A stretch of DNA of 64,000 bases, taken from positions 124,001 to 188,000 of the forward strand of contig JANYCY010000095.1 in assembly GCA_025360045.1 (NCBI GenBank), given 5' to 3'. The notes under the pieces are model-generated. The model was not told the DNA's origin. It made no database searches and worked only from the letters and a program-made list of their open reading frames with translations. Source of the DNA: Janthinobacterium sp. (GTDB lineage: Bacteria; Pseudomonadota; Gammaproteobacteria; Burkholderiales; Chitinibacteraceae). Each line of letters begins with the position of its first letter. Within the stretch, counting starts at the first letter, position 1. Of the stretch, positions 8,421 to 17,777 are shown piece by piece. A program made the translations under genes and the position numbers.

Positions 8421-8794
8421 TTCAAATACTTGCTTCGTCAGAAGCAGAGAGGGACGCATAATAGTATATAAATTCAGCCTCGTCTAGCCCTAATCGAAAG
8501 AAAATATAAAAAAATACATTTGCCCTGATTTTTTGCAAATCTATATCAAGGGAAAAAGCAAAGGATTGAATTTATCATTTCTATCCAATGCCGCTTATCA
8601 TTAGAATGGGAGACGCATAAGTAGTCCGCCTTATTCTGAGAAATAAGCAACCCAGCCTGCGCTAAGTACTAATGCAAAATTTTTCCAGCAAAGCTTGCGA
8701 TGCAGCCAGTATGTGTAATACGGCAAGGAAGCTCAACGCAGCGAGGAAAACTTGCATAAGCACTTAGGCCCATGAATAAAAAGAGGAGTCACAA
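8421..8794. other. 374-bp intergenic region with a long imperfect inverted repeat
   Basis: No gene is seen. CTAAGTACTAATGCAA at 8662-8677 is mirrored with two mismatches by TTGCATAAGCACTTAG at 8752-8767, giving arms of 16 bp around a 74-bp core. The core holds CTCAACGCAGCGAGG, loosely like the CAAACGTAGCGAG word of the repeats near 20721 and 58577. The right arm ends about 27 bp before the next start codon, whose ribosome-binding site is AGAGGAG. Confidence 0.55.
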
Positions 8795-9289
8795 ATGAGT
8801 CAAGCACACATCCTGATCGCCCAAGCCTGCAGCCAGTTACCAGAAAGCCTGCGCCAAAATGATGGTATTCGCCAAGCGATTGCTAGCATTAAAGAGCGCT
8901 ACCCTGAATGGCTACAAATCAATGCTCATGATATTCAAGAATTAAGCCAAGTCTCTAAAACCCTAGGCCGCGCCTTTAGCAGCAGCGAAACAGGGCATGT
9001 CACCCTGCAATTTGCCGCCCTATGCGAGGTATCTAGCGAGCTATTTAAAGAAGTAAAAGATATTCGCAAAGAGATCAAAGGCATCATCAGCGATAACGAG
9101 CAAGCGCTGCTAGACGATAATGTCGGCGCGCTGGCCTACGTGCCCGAATTTCGCCGCTGCATGGGCCCTGCCCTAGCCCGCTCGATTGTATTAAGAAACT
9201 TCGCTAATATGGTCGATGCCGTACTCTTGGCACAGATTCAGTATTCTGATGAAAATGTGGAAATCGAATTATTGATTGAAGCGGCATAA
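8795..9289 (+). CDS. uncharacterised 164-aa protein
   Basis: A good AAGAGGAGT ribosome-binding site precedes ATG 8795, and a strong terminator follows the stop, so the gene is real. The product is soluble, mostly helical and acidic, with no signal peptide or membrane segment. Recognisable stretches are KEVKDIRKEIKGIISDNEQ (a charged helix near residues 85-105) and PEFRRCMGPALARSIVLRNF. I do not recognise the family. It is monocistronic, between tRNA-Leu and a DMT transporter on the opposite strand. Confidence 0.7.
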   Translation: MSQAHILIAQACSQLPESLRQNDGIRQAIASIKERYPEWLQINAHDIQELSQVSKTLGRAFSSSETGHVTLQFAALCEVSSELFKEVKDIRKEIKGIISDNEQALLDDNVGALAYVPEFRRCMGPALARSIVLRNFANMVDAVLLAQIQYSDENVEIELLIEAA

Positions 9290-9306
9290 TTCAAAGCACA
9301 CGCACA

Positions 9307-9337
9307 AACGCCACCTTGATGAGGTGGCGTTTTTTTA
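9307..9337 (+). terminator. rho-independent terminator
   Basis: The perfect 10-bp stem AACGCCACCT/AGGTGGCGTT has a TGATG loop and is followed by seven Ts, 18 bp after the stop of the 164-aa gene. Confidence 0.92.
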
Positions 9338-9370
9338 TGCGTTTAAATAATAAATAAATGGCAAACACCA

Positions 9371-10267
9371 CTACTCTTTACAAGGGACCTCAGAGCGCGG
9401 CAGTTTTTGAGCCAGCAAACCCAATAAAATAAGGCCTAAACCAAATAAAGTAGACATTAAGATGGTTTCCCCAATCAACAACCAAATAAAGAACAAAGAA
9501 ATAATCGGTGATAAAAAAATAAGATTAGCAATTTTAGCCGTACTATAAGTGAGCTTCATTGCAAAAAGCCACAAGACAAAAGTAAAGCCCATTTCAAATG
9601 CGCCGATATAAGCAGCCCCTACTAAGCCCTGCCAGCGTACACTCACTAACTCACCATTGATCACACACCAAACTAAAGTCAGTGGCAAAGAAATTGCAAA
9701 ATTAAGTGTTAAACCTAGCACTGGTTCGCGCTGATCTTTGGCATTCAGTATCCAATAGGCAGCCCACAACAAAGTAGACACTAACGCTAAGCCAACTCCG
9801 GTTAAATTAGAAAAATTCAAACCCAATAGCTCGCCACGAGTCGCGATAACCAACACCCCTAAATAGCAAAGCACGGCAGCCCAGATATCATTCTTTTTTA
9901 ATGTCTGCTTTAAAAAAGGCACCGCCAACAAAGTCATCGTTAAGGCCCAAGTATAATTAATCGCCTGAGCTTCTTGTGCCGGCAATAAAGAATAAGCCTT
10001 AAATAAAATAAGGTAGTATGCAAATGGGTTAATTGCACCAAACAATAAGGAGGCACGCCAATTATCTCGAAAAGCAGGTAACACTTCTTTTAAGCGACCT
10101 TGGTAAATCAAAATCGATAATAAGGCCAATAATGAAGCCGCACTGGCATACAACAACAATTGCGCGGGACTTAAATAAACCAAGCTAAGTTTAAAAGCAG
10201 TTGCCACGGTAGACCAAGCCAAAACGGCAGCCAAACCAAAGCCGTAAGCACGTTGCTGTTGAGTCAA
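9371..10267 (-). CDS. EamA-family drug/metabolite (DMT) transporter
   Basis: This 298-aa inner-membrane protein has ten predicted helices arranged as two EamA repeats (residues about 8-142 and 155-290). Typical features are the first helix GFGLAAVLAWSTVATAFKL, LLPAQEAQAINYTWALTM in repeat one, and the final LIGETILMSTLFGLGLILLG in repeat two. The start appears to be TTG (10265-10267), placed 7 nt after AAGGGGC; no nearby ATG gives a full first helix. The likely substrate is an amino acid or metabolite efflux target, which is not determinable. The region from here to about 12.5 kb looks AT-richer than its neighbours. Confidence 0.85.
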   Translation of the reverse strand: MTQQQRAYGFGLAAVLAWSTVATAFKLSLVYLSPAQLLLYASAASLLALLSILIYQGRLKEVLPAFRDNWRASLLFGAINPFAYYLILFKAYSLLPAQEAQAINYTWALTMTLLAVPFLKQTLKKNDIWAAVLCYLGVLVIATRGELLGLNFSNLTGVGLALVSTLLWAAYWILNAKDQREPVLGLTLNFAISLPLTLVWCVINGELVSVRWQGLVGAAYIGAFEMGFTFVLWLFAMKLTYSTAKIANLIFLSPIISLFFIWLLIGETILMSTLFGLGLILLGLLAQKLPRSEVPCKE

Positions 10268-10449
10268 AATACGCCCCTTTTTTAAGCCGCCAGATTAACA
10301 ACGATTTAGCCCTATTGACAATAGTGTCACATACCCATCTTTTTAATAAACCACATCATTCATTTCTAAAAAAAATGATCATTATACAAAATGCATACAC
10401 AATCATTACGTAAAAAGATAGAATCATCCCCTAACTTGAGGAGCATAGT

Positions 10450-10869
10450 ATGGAATATAAAGGAAAATGTTTATGTGGAGCAGTGCAATTTAGCGCTAAA
10501 AAGATGAGTAATAAAGTAGGTGCTTGCCACTGTAATATGTGTAAAAAATAGACCGGAGGCCCGCTTTTAGCCGTTGATTGCGGTACTGAAGTCGTGTTTA
10601 CTGGGAAGGATGCTATTAGCAGCTACCCATCATCTGAATGGGCTGAGCGTGGTTTTTGCAAGCAATGTGGTAGCCATTTGTTTTATTTACTAAAAGAAAA
10701 GCAACAATTCATTATTCCGGTAGGTTTATTTGATGTGCCTGATCATTTCATCTTTGATCATCAAATATTTATTGATAAAAAACCAGCTTTTTATGACTTT
10801 AGTAATTTGACGCACAATATTACCGAAGCTGAAGTTTTTGCCTCTGACGCATCTAGCACAGAAGAATAG
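10450..10869 (+). pseudogene. GFA-family (CENP-V/GFA) zinc protein interrupted by an in-frame TAG
   Basis: ATG 10450 follows TTGAGGAG. Reading 139 sense positions gives MEYKGKCLCGAVQF, then CHCNMCKK, a TAG at 10549-10551 (codon 34), then TGGPLLAVDCGTEV and later FCKQCGSHLFYLL. The family normally reads CHC..C.K-W-TG; here the Trp codon TGG has become TAG. All zinc cysteines and the rest of the frame are intact on both sides, so this is a recent single-base nonsense mutation, a suppressed stop or a sequencing error. GFA proteins bind zinc and were linked to glutathione-dependent formaldehyde adducts, but most members have no proven activity. The ribosome-binding site and length (usual 120-140 aa) are normal. 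Confidence 0.85.
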
Positions 10870-10896
10870 ATCTTCTAAAAGATAAAATCAGATACT

Positions 10897-11643
10897 TTAT
10901 TTTTTATGATTAGATAACAAGCCGCTACTTTTAGCGGTTTTTATTGTTTTGTTAAATTCACTCAAAAAACCTTTCATTTTCATTGACTTATGAAAACCAA
11001 GGTACAGAGGATCATAAGTCAAGGGTGGCTCTAAAAGAATAAATTGTTCACGATGGGCTAGTAACTCTGGGTCAGTATTTAAAGCCAACAACAGCCCTTG
11101 TCGCCCCCCTCCAATCACAATGCAATCAATTCGATCATGTAATAATTTTTTAAGACGTATGGTGGACGAGTAATTAAAATCCGCAGCAAAAACATGATGA
11201 GCAAGTGCTAAATTAAACTCATCTCCGTAGCTCGCTCCATTTGTCACACCAACGAGTTTCCCCTTTAAATCATTCACAGAACGCAAAGGGAACTCACCAC
11301 CTTTTTTTACCACCACACTCACTTCAACTGAAAAAAAAGAATCTGAATAATCAAACAATGCTAAGCGCTGTTTAGTCTTCGATAAGCCAATGATGCCACC
11401 ATGTCCTCTTAATGCCAATTCATAAGCTCGGCGCCAGGAACTCATTTCCAAAGCTATTTTATTACCACTTAATTTCTCGTGTCGCATCAACAACTCATAA
11501 GCAATGCCCGAAGCCTGCCCTTGAGTATTTTTATAAATAATCGGCCGATAATCCTCATTGGCATAGATTGTAATGGACTCGGCACCCGCTATCGGGATAT
11601 CAAAAATCAACAACACAAACCAAAATTGATTTAAATACCGCAT
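10897..11643 (-). CDS. periplasmic substrate-binding-like protein, first of a tandem pair
   Basis: The 248-aa product has a signal peptide (MRYLNQFWFVLLIF..., cleavage likely after AGA near residue 21). A bacterial solute-binding family 3 fold follows: ITIYANEDYRPIIYKN, then GIIGLSKTKQRLALFDYSD, then DLKGKLVGVTNGASYGDEF. It would bind a small polar ligand, such as an amino acid, in the periplasm. No ABC permease or ATPase is adjacent, so it may be an orphan receptor or a stand-alone binding protein. It is a paralogue of the protein at 11733-12467 with roughly half the residues identical, including GIIGLSKTK and LGFHKSMKM/LAFHKSMKM. AAGGGGG precedes the ATG. Confidence 0.8.
   Translation of the reverse strand: MRYLNQFWFVLLIFDIPIAGAESITIYANEDYRPIIYKNTQGQASGIAYELLMRHEKLSGNKIALEMSSWRRAYELALRGHGGIIGLSKTKQRLALFDYSDSFFSVEVSVVVKKGGEFPLRSVNDLKGKLVGVTNGASYGDEFNLALAHHVFAADFNYSSTIRLKKLLHDRIDCIVIGGGRQGLLLALNTDPELLAHREQFILLEPPLTYDPLYLGFHKSMKMKGFLSEFNKTIKTAKSSGLLSNHKK
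10922..10945 (+). terminator. possible terminator for the GFA gene, inside the 3' end of the next gene
   Basis: The 6-bp stem CCGCTA/TAGCGG is followed by TTTTTATTGTTTT on the plus strand. It lies 53 bp after the GFA stop, within the convergent binding-protein gene. Confidence 0.5.
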
Positions 11644-11732
11644 ATTGCCCCCTTCTCTTACTACTCGCTTTATTCGCCCCAGGCAAGTAAATCACTTTTT
11701 ATTTGGCTTATATAACAAGTAAATAATATAAA

Positions 11733-12467
11733 TCAAGGAAAAGGGATTACACCTTTGATCTTGGCGTCTTTAATTGCACGATTAAAATCAATCAAAAACC
11801 CCTGCATCTTCATTGACTTATGAAAAGCCAAATAAAGCGAATCACGTACTAGTGGCTTACTTAAATAGGTAAATTGATCTCGTTTATTCAATAACTCGGG
11901 GTCTTTTTTTAGGATATCGTCTAAACCACGCTCGCCATTATTCACTACTGCACAATCAACTCTGCCATACAATAATTTTTTCAATTTAACATCTGAAGCA
12001 TAATTCACATCCACTTGAAATAACTTAGCAGCCAGTGCATTATCAAACTCATCACCATAACTAGCGGCATTGGTCACACTAATGAGCTTTCCTTTTAAAT
12101 CGGCCACCGAATCAAAAGGAAACTCCTTACCTTTTTTGACTACAATTCCCACAATCGACTCATAAAAAGGTTCAGAATAATCAAATATTTCTAAACGGGC
12201 TTTAGTCTTAGATAAACCAATAATGCCGCCTTTTCCTTTTTCTGCCAGCAAATAAGAGCGCTTCCAAGAAGCCATATCCAATATTACTTTATGCCCAGTT
12301 AATTGCTCATAATGCTTAATCAGCGCATTAGCAATTCCATCTTCCTTGCCCTGCTCATTACGAAAAGTTACGGGCCGATAATCATCACTGGCAAAGATAA
12401 TCACCTCATCCGCCCAAAGTGCGGAGCAATAGAAAACACAGCACAGCACAATCATCGCAATTCTCAT
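11733..12467 (-). CDS. periplasmic substrate-binding-like protein, second of a tandem pair
   Basis: The 244-aa product has a signal peptide ending near ALWA (residue 19) and a family 3 solute-binding domain: VIIFASDDYRPVTFRNEQGK, GGIIGLSKTKARLEIFDYS, DLKGKLISVTNAASYGDEF and LYLAFHKSMKMQGFL. It lies 89 bp upstream of its paralogue on the same strand, and a GAGG ribosome-binding site precedes the ATG. The pair arose by tandem duplication and has since diverged. Ligand and transport partner are not visible. The family also includes extracellular sensor modules, but no kinase or cyclase domain is fused here. Confidence 0.8.
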   Translation of the reverse strand: MRIAMIVLCCVFYCSALWADEVIIFASDDYRPVTFRNEQGKEDGIANALIKHYEQLTGHKVILDMASWKRSYLLAEKGKGGIIGLSKTKARLEIFDYSEPFYESIVGIVVKKGKEFPFDSVADLKGKLISVTNAASYGDEFDNALAAKLFQVDVNYASDVKLKKLLYGRVDCAVVNNGERGLDDILKKDPELLNKRDQFTYLSKPLVRDSLYLAFHKSMKMQGFLIDFNRAIKDAKIKGVIPFP

Positions 12468-12534
12468 TTTTTACCTCGTAGCAAGCCTAAGCAACTACCA
12501 GATTAGCCCAATAAACGCAGCATTGCGCCCAAGA

Positions 12535-12564
12535 AAAAACCCCAGAATCTCTTCTGGGGTTTTT
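12535..12564. terminator. terminator at the end of the TCA operon
   Basis: The 12-bp stem AAAACCCCAGAA/TTCTGGGGTTTT has a TCTC loop and flanking A and T tracts, 25 bp beyond the sucD stop. It closes the minus-strand sdh-suc block. Confidence 0.92.
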
Positions 12565-12588
12565 GAGGTGTTTAATTCAGAAAGCGAA

Positions 12589-13473
12589 TTAAATCATGCC
12601 CTTAGATTTCAGCAGCTCAAGCATAGTCGAGCCAAGCTCAGCTGGGCTACGTGTGTACGCAATACCTGCACGCTCAAACGCTGCGAATTTTTCTTCTGCA
12701 GTGCCTTTGCCGCCAGAGATAATCGCACCAGCGTGGCCCATGCGTTTGCCCTTAGGCGCTGTTACACCCGCGATATAACCAACAACAGGCTTAGTCACGT
12801 AAGACTGAGCAAATTCAGCCGCTTCTTCTTCAGCCGAGCCGCCGATTTCGCCGATCATGATGATCGCATCGGTATCAGGATCGTCTTGGAATAAGCGCAG
12901 TGCGTCGATATGGCTCAAGCCTGGAATTGGATCGCCACCGATACCAATACATGTAGATTGGCCCAGACCCAACGCTGTAGTTTGCGCAACAGCTTCGTAA
13001 GTCAAAGTACCGGAGCGGCTTACAATACCGATACGGCCTGGCTGATGGATGTGCCAAGGCATAATACCGATCTTGCATTCGCCAGGAGTGATAATACCTG
13101 GGCAGTTAGGGCCGATCAGACGGATGCCAGCTTCATCAACCGCTTTTTTCACGTACAGCATGTCCAGTGTTGGCACGCCTTCGGTGATACATACGATCAG
13201 CTGAATACCCGAATCAATCGCTTCCAGAATCGAATCTTTAGCGAATGGAGCCGGTACGTAAATAACAGTCGCATCGGCTTGGGTTTCGCGCATTGCGTCT
13301 TTCATGGTGTTGAACACCGGCAGATCAAGGTGACGTGAGCCGCCCTTACCTGGTGTTACACCGCCAACAACCTTGGTGCCACACTTCAATGCTTGTTCTG
13401 CGTGGAATGTACCGTTTTTACCGGTGAAACCTTGCACCAATACTTTGGTGTTTTTATTGACTAAAACGCTCAT
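12589..13473 (-). CDS. sucD: succinyl-CoA synthetase alpha subunit
   Basis: The 294-aa product starts [19 protein letters not shown]. The CoA-binding Rossmann domain includes [15 protein letters not shown] and GVTPGKGGS, and the ligase domain includes [12 protein letters not shown]. The active-site histidine is in [17 protein letters not shown]. With SucC it makes succinate and ATP (or GTP) from succinyl-CoA. AAAGGATAA precedes the ATG, and it follows sucC with a 22-bp gap. It is the last gene before the operon terminator. Confidence 0.98.
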   Translation of the reverse strand: MSVLVNKNTKVLVQGFTGKNGTFHAEQALKCGTKVVGGVTPGKGGSRHLDLPVFNTMKDAMRETQADATVIYVPAPFAKDSILEAIDSGIQLIVCITEGVPTLDMLYVKKAVDEAGIRLIGPNCPGIITPGECKIGIMPWHIHQPGRIGIVSRSGTLTYEAVAQTTALGLGQSTCIGIGGDPIPGLSHIDALRLFQDDPDTDAIIMIGEIGGSAEEEAAEFAQSYVTKPVVGYIAGVTAPKGKRMGHAGAIISGGKGTAEEKFAAFERAGIAYTRSPAELGSTMLELLKSKGMI

Positions 13474-13495
13474 TATTTTATCCTTTCAGCGGTAA

Positions 13496-14665
<1,170 letters not shown>

Positions 14666-14690
14666 CTGAGACCCTTTGTAAGGAGAATGT

Positions 14691-14779
14691 TGTAGGGTGG
14701 GTTAGGCGGTTTCATGCCGTAACCCACCGTTGGCGCCATGGTGGGTTACGCCCAAACAACTGGGCTAACCCACCCTACG
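14691..14779. repeat. nested palindromic element between lpd and sucC
   Basis: Outer arms GTAGGGTGGGTTAG (14692-14705) and CTAACCCACCCTAC (14765-14778) are perfect inverted repeats. Inside lies a second perfect pair, GTAACCCACC (14719-14728) and GGTGGGTTAC (14740-14749). The nested cruciform fills most of the intergenic gap and would form in the operon mRNA. Confidence 0.88.
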
Positions 14780-14788
14780 ATTTACAAA

Positions 14789-16225
14789 TTAAGAATGCAA
14801 ACCACGCTTATCACATGCTAAAGCCGCTTCGTGCAAGGCTTCAGACAAAGATGGATGAGCATGAACAATACGGGCAATATCTTCTGACGAAGCATTAAAT
14901 TCCATCGCAACCACCGCTTCAGCAATCAACTCTGAAGCAAATGGACCAACGATATGAACACCTAAAATACGATCAGTTGTCTTATCTGCCAGCATTTTAA
15001 CAAAACCCTTGGCTTCCCCAAGCGCTAAAGCACGGCCATTGGCGGAGAACAAGAATTGACCTTTCTTGTATTCAACGCCAGCGGCTTTAAGCTGCTCTTC
15101 GGTTTGGCCTACCCAAGCAATTTCTGGGCTGGTGTAAATCACCCAAGGGATATTGTTAAAGTCGATATGCGGATGCTGGCCTGCGATACGCTCAGCCACA
15201 GCAACACCTTCGTCAGACGCTTTGTGCGCCAGCATCGGGCCGCGCACCACATCACCAATCGCCCAAACATTAGGCAAATTGCTTTGGCAATCGTCGTTCA
15301 CTTCGATCTGGCCACGTTCAGTCAGCTTCAGGCCAACGGCATCTGCGTTTAGGCCAGATGTGTTTGGCACACGGCCAATGGCTACAACCAGCTTATCAAA
15401 TACGCTGACTTGTGCGGCACCCGCTACATCGGTCCAGTTTACGGTGACGTCTTTTTTACCGGCCTTAATTTCACCGATTTTTACGCCAGTATTGATAACC
15501 AGACCGGTTTCTTTAGTCAGGAATTTCTTGGCTTCGCGGGCCACTTGCTCATCCGCTGCGCCTAGGAAAGTAGGCATCGCTTCAAGCACGGTCACTTCAC
15601 TACCCAGACGCTTCCAAACCGAGCCCATTTCTAAGCCGATCACGCCAGCGCCAATCACGCCTAGGCGTTTTGGCACAGCAGGAATCGCCAACGCTCCTTC
15701 GTTATCCAGCACCAGCTGGTTGTCGATCGTCACGCCTGGCAATTGGCGAACGCTGGAGCCAGTCGCAATAATCACGTGCTTGGCGGTGATTTCTTCAACC
15801 GACCCATCAGCCAACTTGGCCTCCAGCACATAAGCATCGCCTGCTTTGGCTTTAAATGCGCCCACACCGTGGAAAGACGTCACTTTGTTCTTCTTGAACA
15901 AGTAAGCAATGCCGCCGGTGTTTTTAGTAATGATGTCTTGCTTACGCGCCAACATCTTAGCTACGTCCATTTTTAGCGTGCCGGTAGAGATACCGTGATC
16001 GCCAAAATGATGCGCCGCATTAAAGTAATTTTCTGACGATTGCAGCAGTGCTTTAGAAGGGATACAACCCACATTCAGGCACGTACCGCCAAGGCTAGCC
16101 TTGCCGTCTTTGTCTGAAGTAGCGTCGATACACGCGGTATTAAAGCCCAGCTGCGAGGCGCGAATCGCCGCCACATAGCCACCAGGGCCACCACCAATTA
16201 CAACAACGTCAAATTCTTTGCTCAT
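14789..16225 (-). CDS. lpd: dihydrolipoyl dehydrogenase (E3) of the 2-oxoglutarate dehydrogenase complex
   Basis: This 478-aa flavoprotein reoxidises the dihydrolipoyl groups of OdhB with NAD+. The FAD-binding N-terminus is [17 protein letters not shown], the redox disulfide is in [13 protein letters not shown], the NAD-binding fold is [17 protein letters not shown], and the C-terminal His-Glu pair is in [13 protein letters not shown]. Its position between odhB and sucC assigns it to this complex rather than to pyruvate dehydrogenase. Length is normal. Confidence 0.97.
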   Translation of the reverse strand: MSKEFDVVVIGGGPGGYVAAIRASQLGFNTACIDATSDKDGKASLGGTCLNVGCIPSKALLQSSENYFNAAHHFGDHGISTGTLKMDVAKMLARKQDIITKNTGGIAYLFKKNKVTSFHGVGAFKAKAGDAYVLEAKLADGSVEEITAKHVIIATGSSVRQLPGVTIDNQLVLDNEGALAIPAVPKRLGVIGAGVIGLEMGSVWKRLGSEVTVLEAMPTFLGAADEQVAREAKKFLTKETGLVINTGVKIGEIKAGKKDVTVNWTDVAGAAQVSVFDKLVVAIGRVPNTSGLNADAVGLKLTERGQIEVNDDCQSNLPNVWAIGDVVRGPMLAHKASDEGVAVAERIAGQHPHIDFNNIPWVIYTSPEIAWVGQTEEQLKAAGVEYKKGQFLFSANGRALALGEAKGFVKMLADKTTDRILGVHIVGPFASELIAEAVVAMEFNASSEDIARIVHAHPSLSEALHEAALACDKRGLHS

Positions 16226-16295
16226 GGTTTGGAAACCTTTGAGAAGTGAAAGGTAAGTGATACACCAATGCGATATGCGCCTATTTAAACGGAGT

Positions 16296-16410
16296 TAAAT
16301 CTCAAACCACAGAGTAAAAAGAGATCACAGAGCGCCACAGAGAGAAACAAACCTTATGTCATCTCTGTGAAACTCTGTGCCTCTCTGTGTTCTCTGTGGT
16401 TCGAGATTTA
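16296..16410. repeat. CACAGAG-rich long inverted repeat between odhB and lpd
   Basis: TAAATCTCAAACCACAGAG (16296-16314) pairs with CTCTGTGGTTCGAGATTTA (16392-16410) with one mismatch. Inner CACAGAG and CTCTGTG words continue the hairpin. The same CCACAGAG wording occurs after htpG at 5905-5946. The transcript would form a very stable stem within the operon. Confidence 0.85.
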
Positions 16411-16457
16411 GCACCCTTAAATTTAACGATGCATTAGCCTATCTTTATTGCAAACGA

Positions 16458-17681
16458 TTAAATATCAAGCAGCAAACGCGCTGGATCTTCGATCACTTCT
16501 TTGATGGCAACCAGCGACAATACGGCTTCGCGGCCATCGATGATGCGGTGATCGTAAGACTGAGCCAGATACATCATCGGGCGAATCACCATTTCACCGT
16601 TTTCTACCACCACACGCTCTTTGGTCGCGTGCATGCCCAGAATCGCTGATTGTGGTGGATTGATAATCGGAGTCGACATCATCGAGCCGAAAGTGCCGCC
16701 GTTAGAGATGGTGTAAGTGCCGCCAGTTAGCTCGTCCATGCTCAACTTACCGGCTTGCGCGCGCTTACCAAAATCGGCGATGGTTTTTTCGATTTCAGCC
16801 AAGCTCAGTTGATCCGCATTACGAATCACCGGCACCACCAAGCCACGCGGGCTACCTACGGCCACGCCGATATCAAAGTAACCGTGGTAAACGATATCGT
16901 TGCCATCAACGGAGGCATTCACAATCGGGAATTTCTTCAGCGCGTGAACTGCAGCTTTTACAAAGAACCCCATAAAGCCCAGCTTCACGCCGTGGTCTTT
17001 TTCAAACTTATCTTTGTATTTATTACGCAGATCCATCAACGGCTTCATATTGATTTCGTTGAAAGTAGTCAGGATCGCGTTAGTTTGTTGCGATTCGAGC
17101 AAGCGCTCAGCCACACGCGCACGTAAGCGGCTCATCGGCACGCGTTGCTCGGCGCGATCGCCTTGCGGTACAGGTGCAGATGCAGGAGCTGCTGCGGCAG
17201 CAGGTTTTGCCAAGTGATTCTGTACATCTTCTTTCAATACACGGCCACCGCGACCTGTACCGCCTACTTCGCTCGTGTTCACACCGGCATCAGCGGCCAG
17301 CTTTTTAGCCGCTGGCATCACTGCCGTGCCAAAACCAATCGCGCCAACAGAAACACCGGCTTCTTTAGCCGCAGCTGCAACGCGAACGTCTTGCTCGGTC
17401 TTTACAGTTTCAGGCACAACATTGGCCGGTGCAGCAACGGTGGCTTCGGTATCAATGGTTGCGATCAGTTGCAAGCTACCTACGGTTGCACCTTCTTGCT
17501 GAACGATAGAAACCAAAACACCGGCTTGTGGCGCAGCGATTTCTAATACCACTTTATCGGTTTCAATGTCGATCAATTGCTCATCACGGGCAACGGCGTC
17601 GCCTACTTTTTTCTTCCACTGCAATAAAGAAGCTTCAGAAACGGATTCAGGCAACTGTGGTACTAAAATTTCGATAATCAT
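16458..17681 (-). CDS. odhB: 2-oxoglutarate dehydrogenase E2, dihydrolipoyllysine succinyltransferase
   Basis: The 407-aa product begins [20 protein letters not shown] single lipoyl domain (residues 1-77) carries the lipoyl lysine in ETDKVVLE (Lys43). A linker follows, then a peripheral-subunit-binding domain near residues 110-150 ([20 protein letters not shown]), an Ala/Pro-rich linker ([16 protein letters not shown]), and the catalytic core ending with [16 protein letters not shown], which holds the active-site His and Asp. It transfers succinyl groups to CoA. It lies between sucA and lpd in the usual order. TTGGAG precedes the ATG. The gene is also called sucB. Confidence 0.97.
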   Translation of the reverse strand: MIIEILVPQLPESVSEASLLQWKKKVGDAVARDEQLIDIETDKVVLEIAAPQAGVLVSIVQQEGATVGSLQLIATIDTEATVAAPANVVPETVKTEQDVRVAAAAKEAGVSVGAIGFGTAVMPAAKKLAADAGVNTSEVGGTGRGGRVLKEDVQNHLAKPAAAAAPASAPVPQGDRAEQRVPMSRLRARVAERLLESQQTNAILTTFNEINMKPLMDLRNKYKDKFEKDHGVKLGFMGFFVKAAVHALKKFPIVNASVDGNDIVYHGYFDIGVAVGSPRGLVVPVIRNADQLSLAEIEKTIADFGKRAQAGKLSMDELTGGTYTISNGGTFGSMMSTPIINPPQSAILGMHATKERVVVENGEMVIRPMMYLAQSYDHRIIDGREAVLSLVAIKEVIEDPARLLLDI

Positions 17682-17752
17682 TTTGTAACTCCAAAGATCT
17701 GGCGACTAGGTCAGGCGGATTAACCACCCTGTTTATCCATTAGATGTTGAAT

Positions 17753-17777
17753 AAGGCGGGTTTGCACCCGCCCTACA
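17753..17777. repeat. short palindrome between sucA and odhB
   Basis: GGCGGGTTTGCACCCGCCCTA forms a 6-bp GC stem and matches the arm sequence of the paired element at 22512-22581. It is one copy of the CCCGCCCTAC family. Confidence 0.75.

Noticed and set aside
15153-15833. Long plus-strand frame (226 codons) across lpd
   Set aside because: It is a shadow of the lpd gene on the other strand, with biased Ser/Thr/Pro content and no ribosome-binding site.
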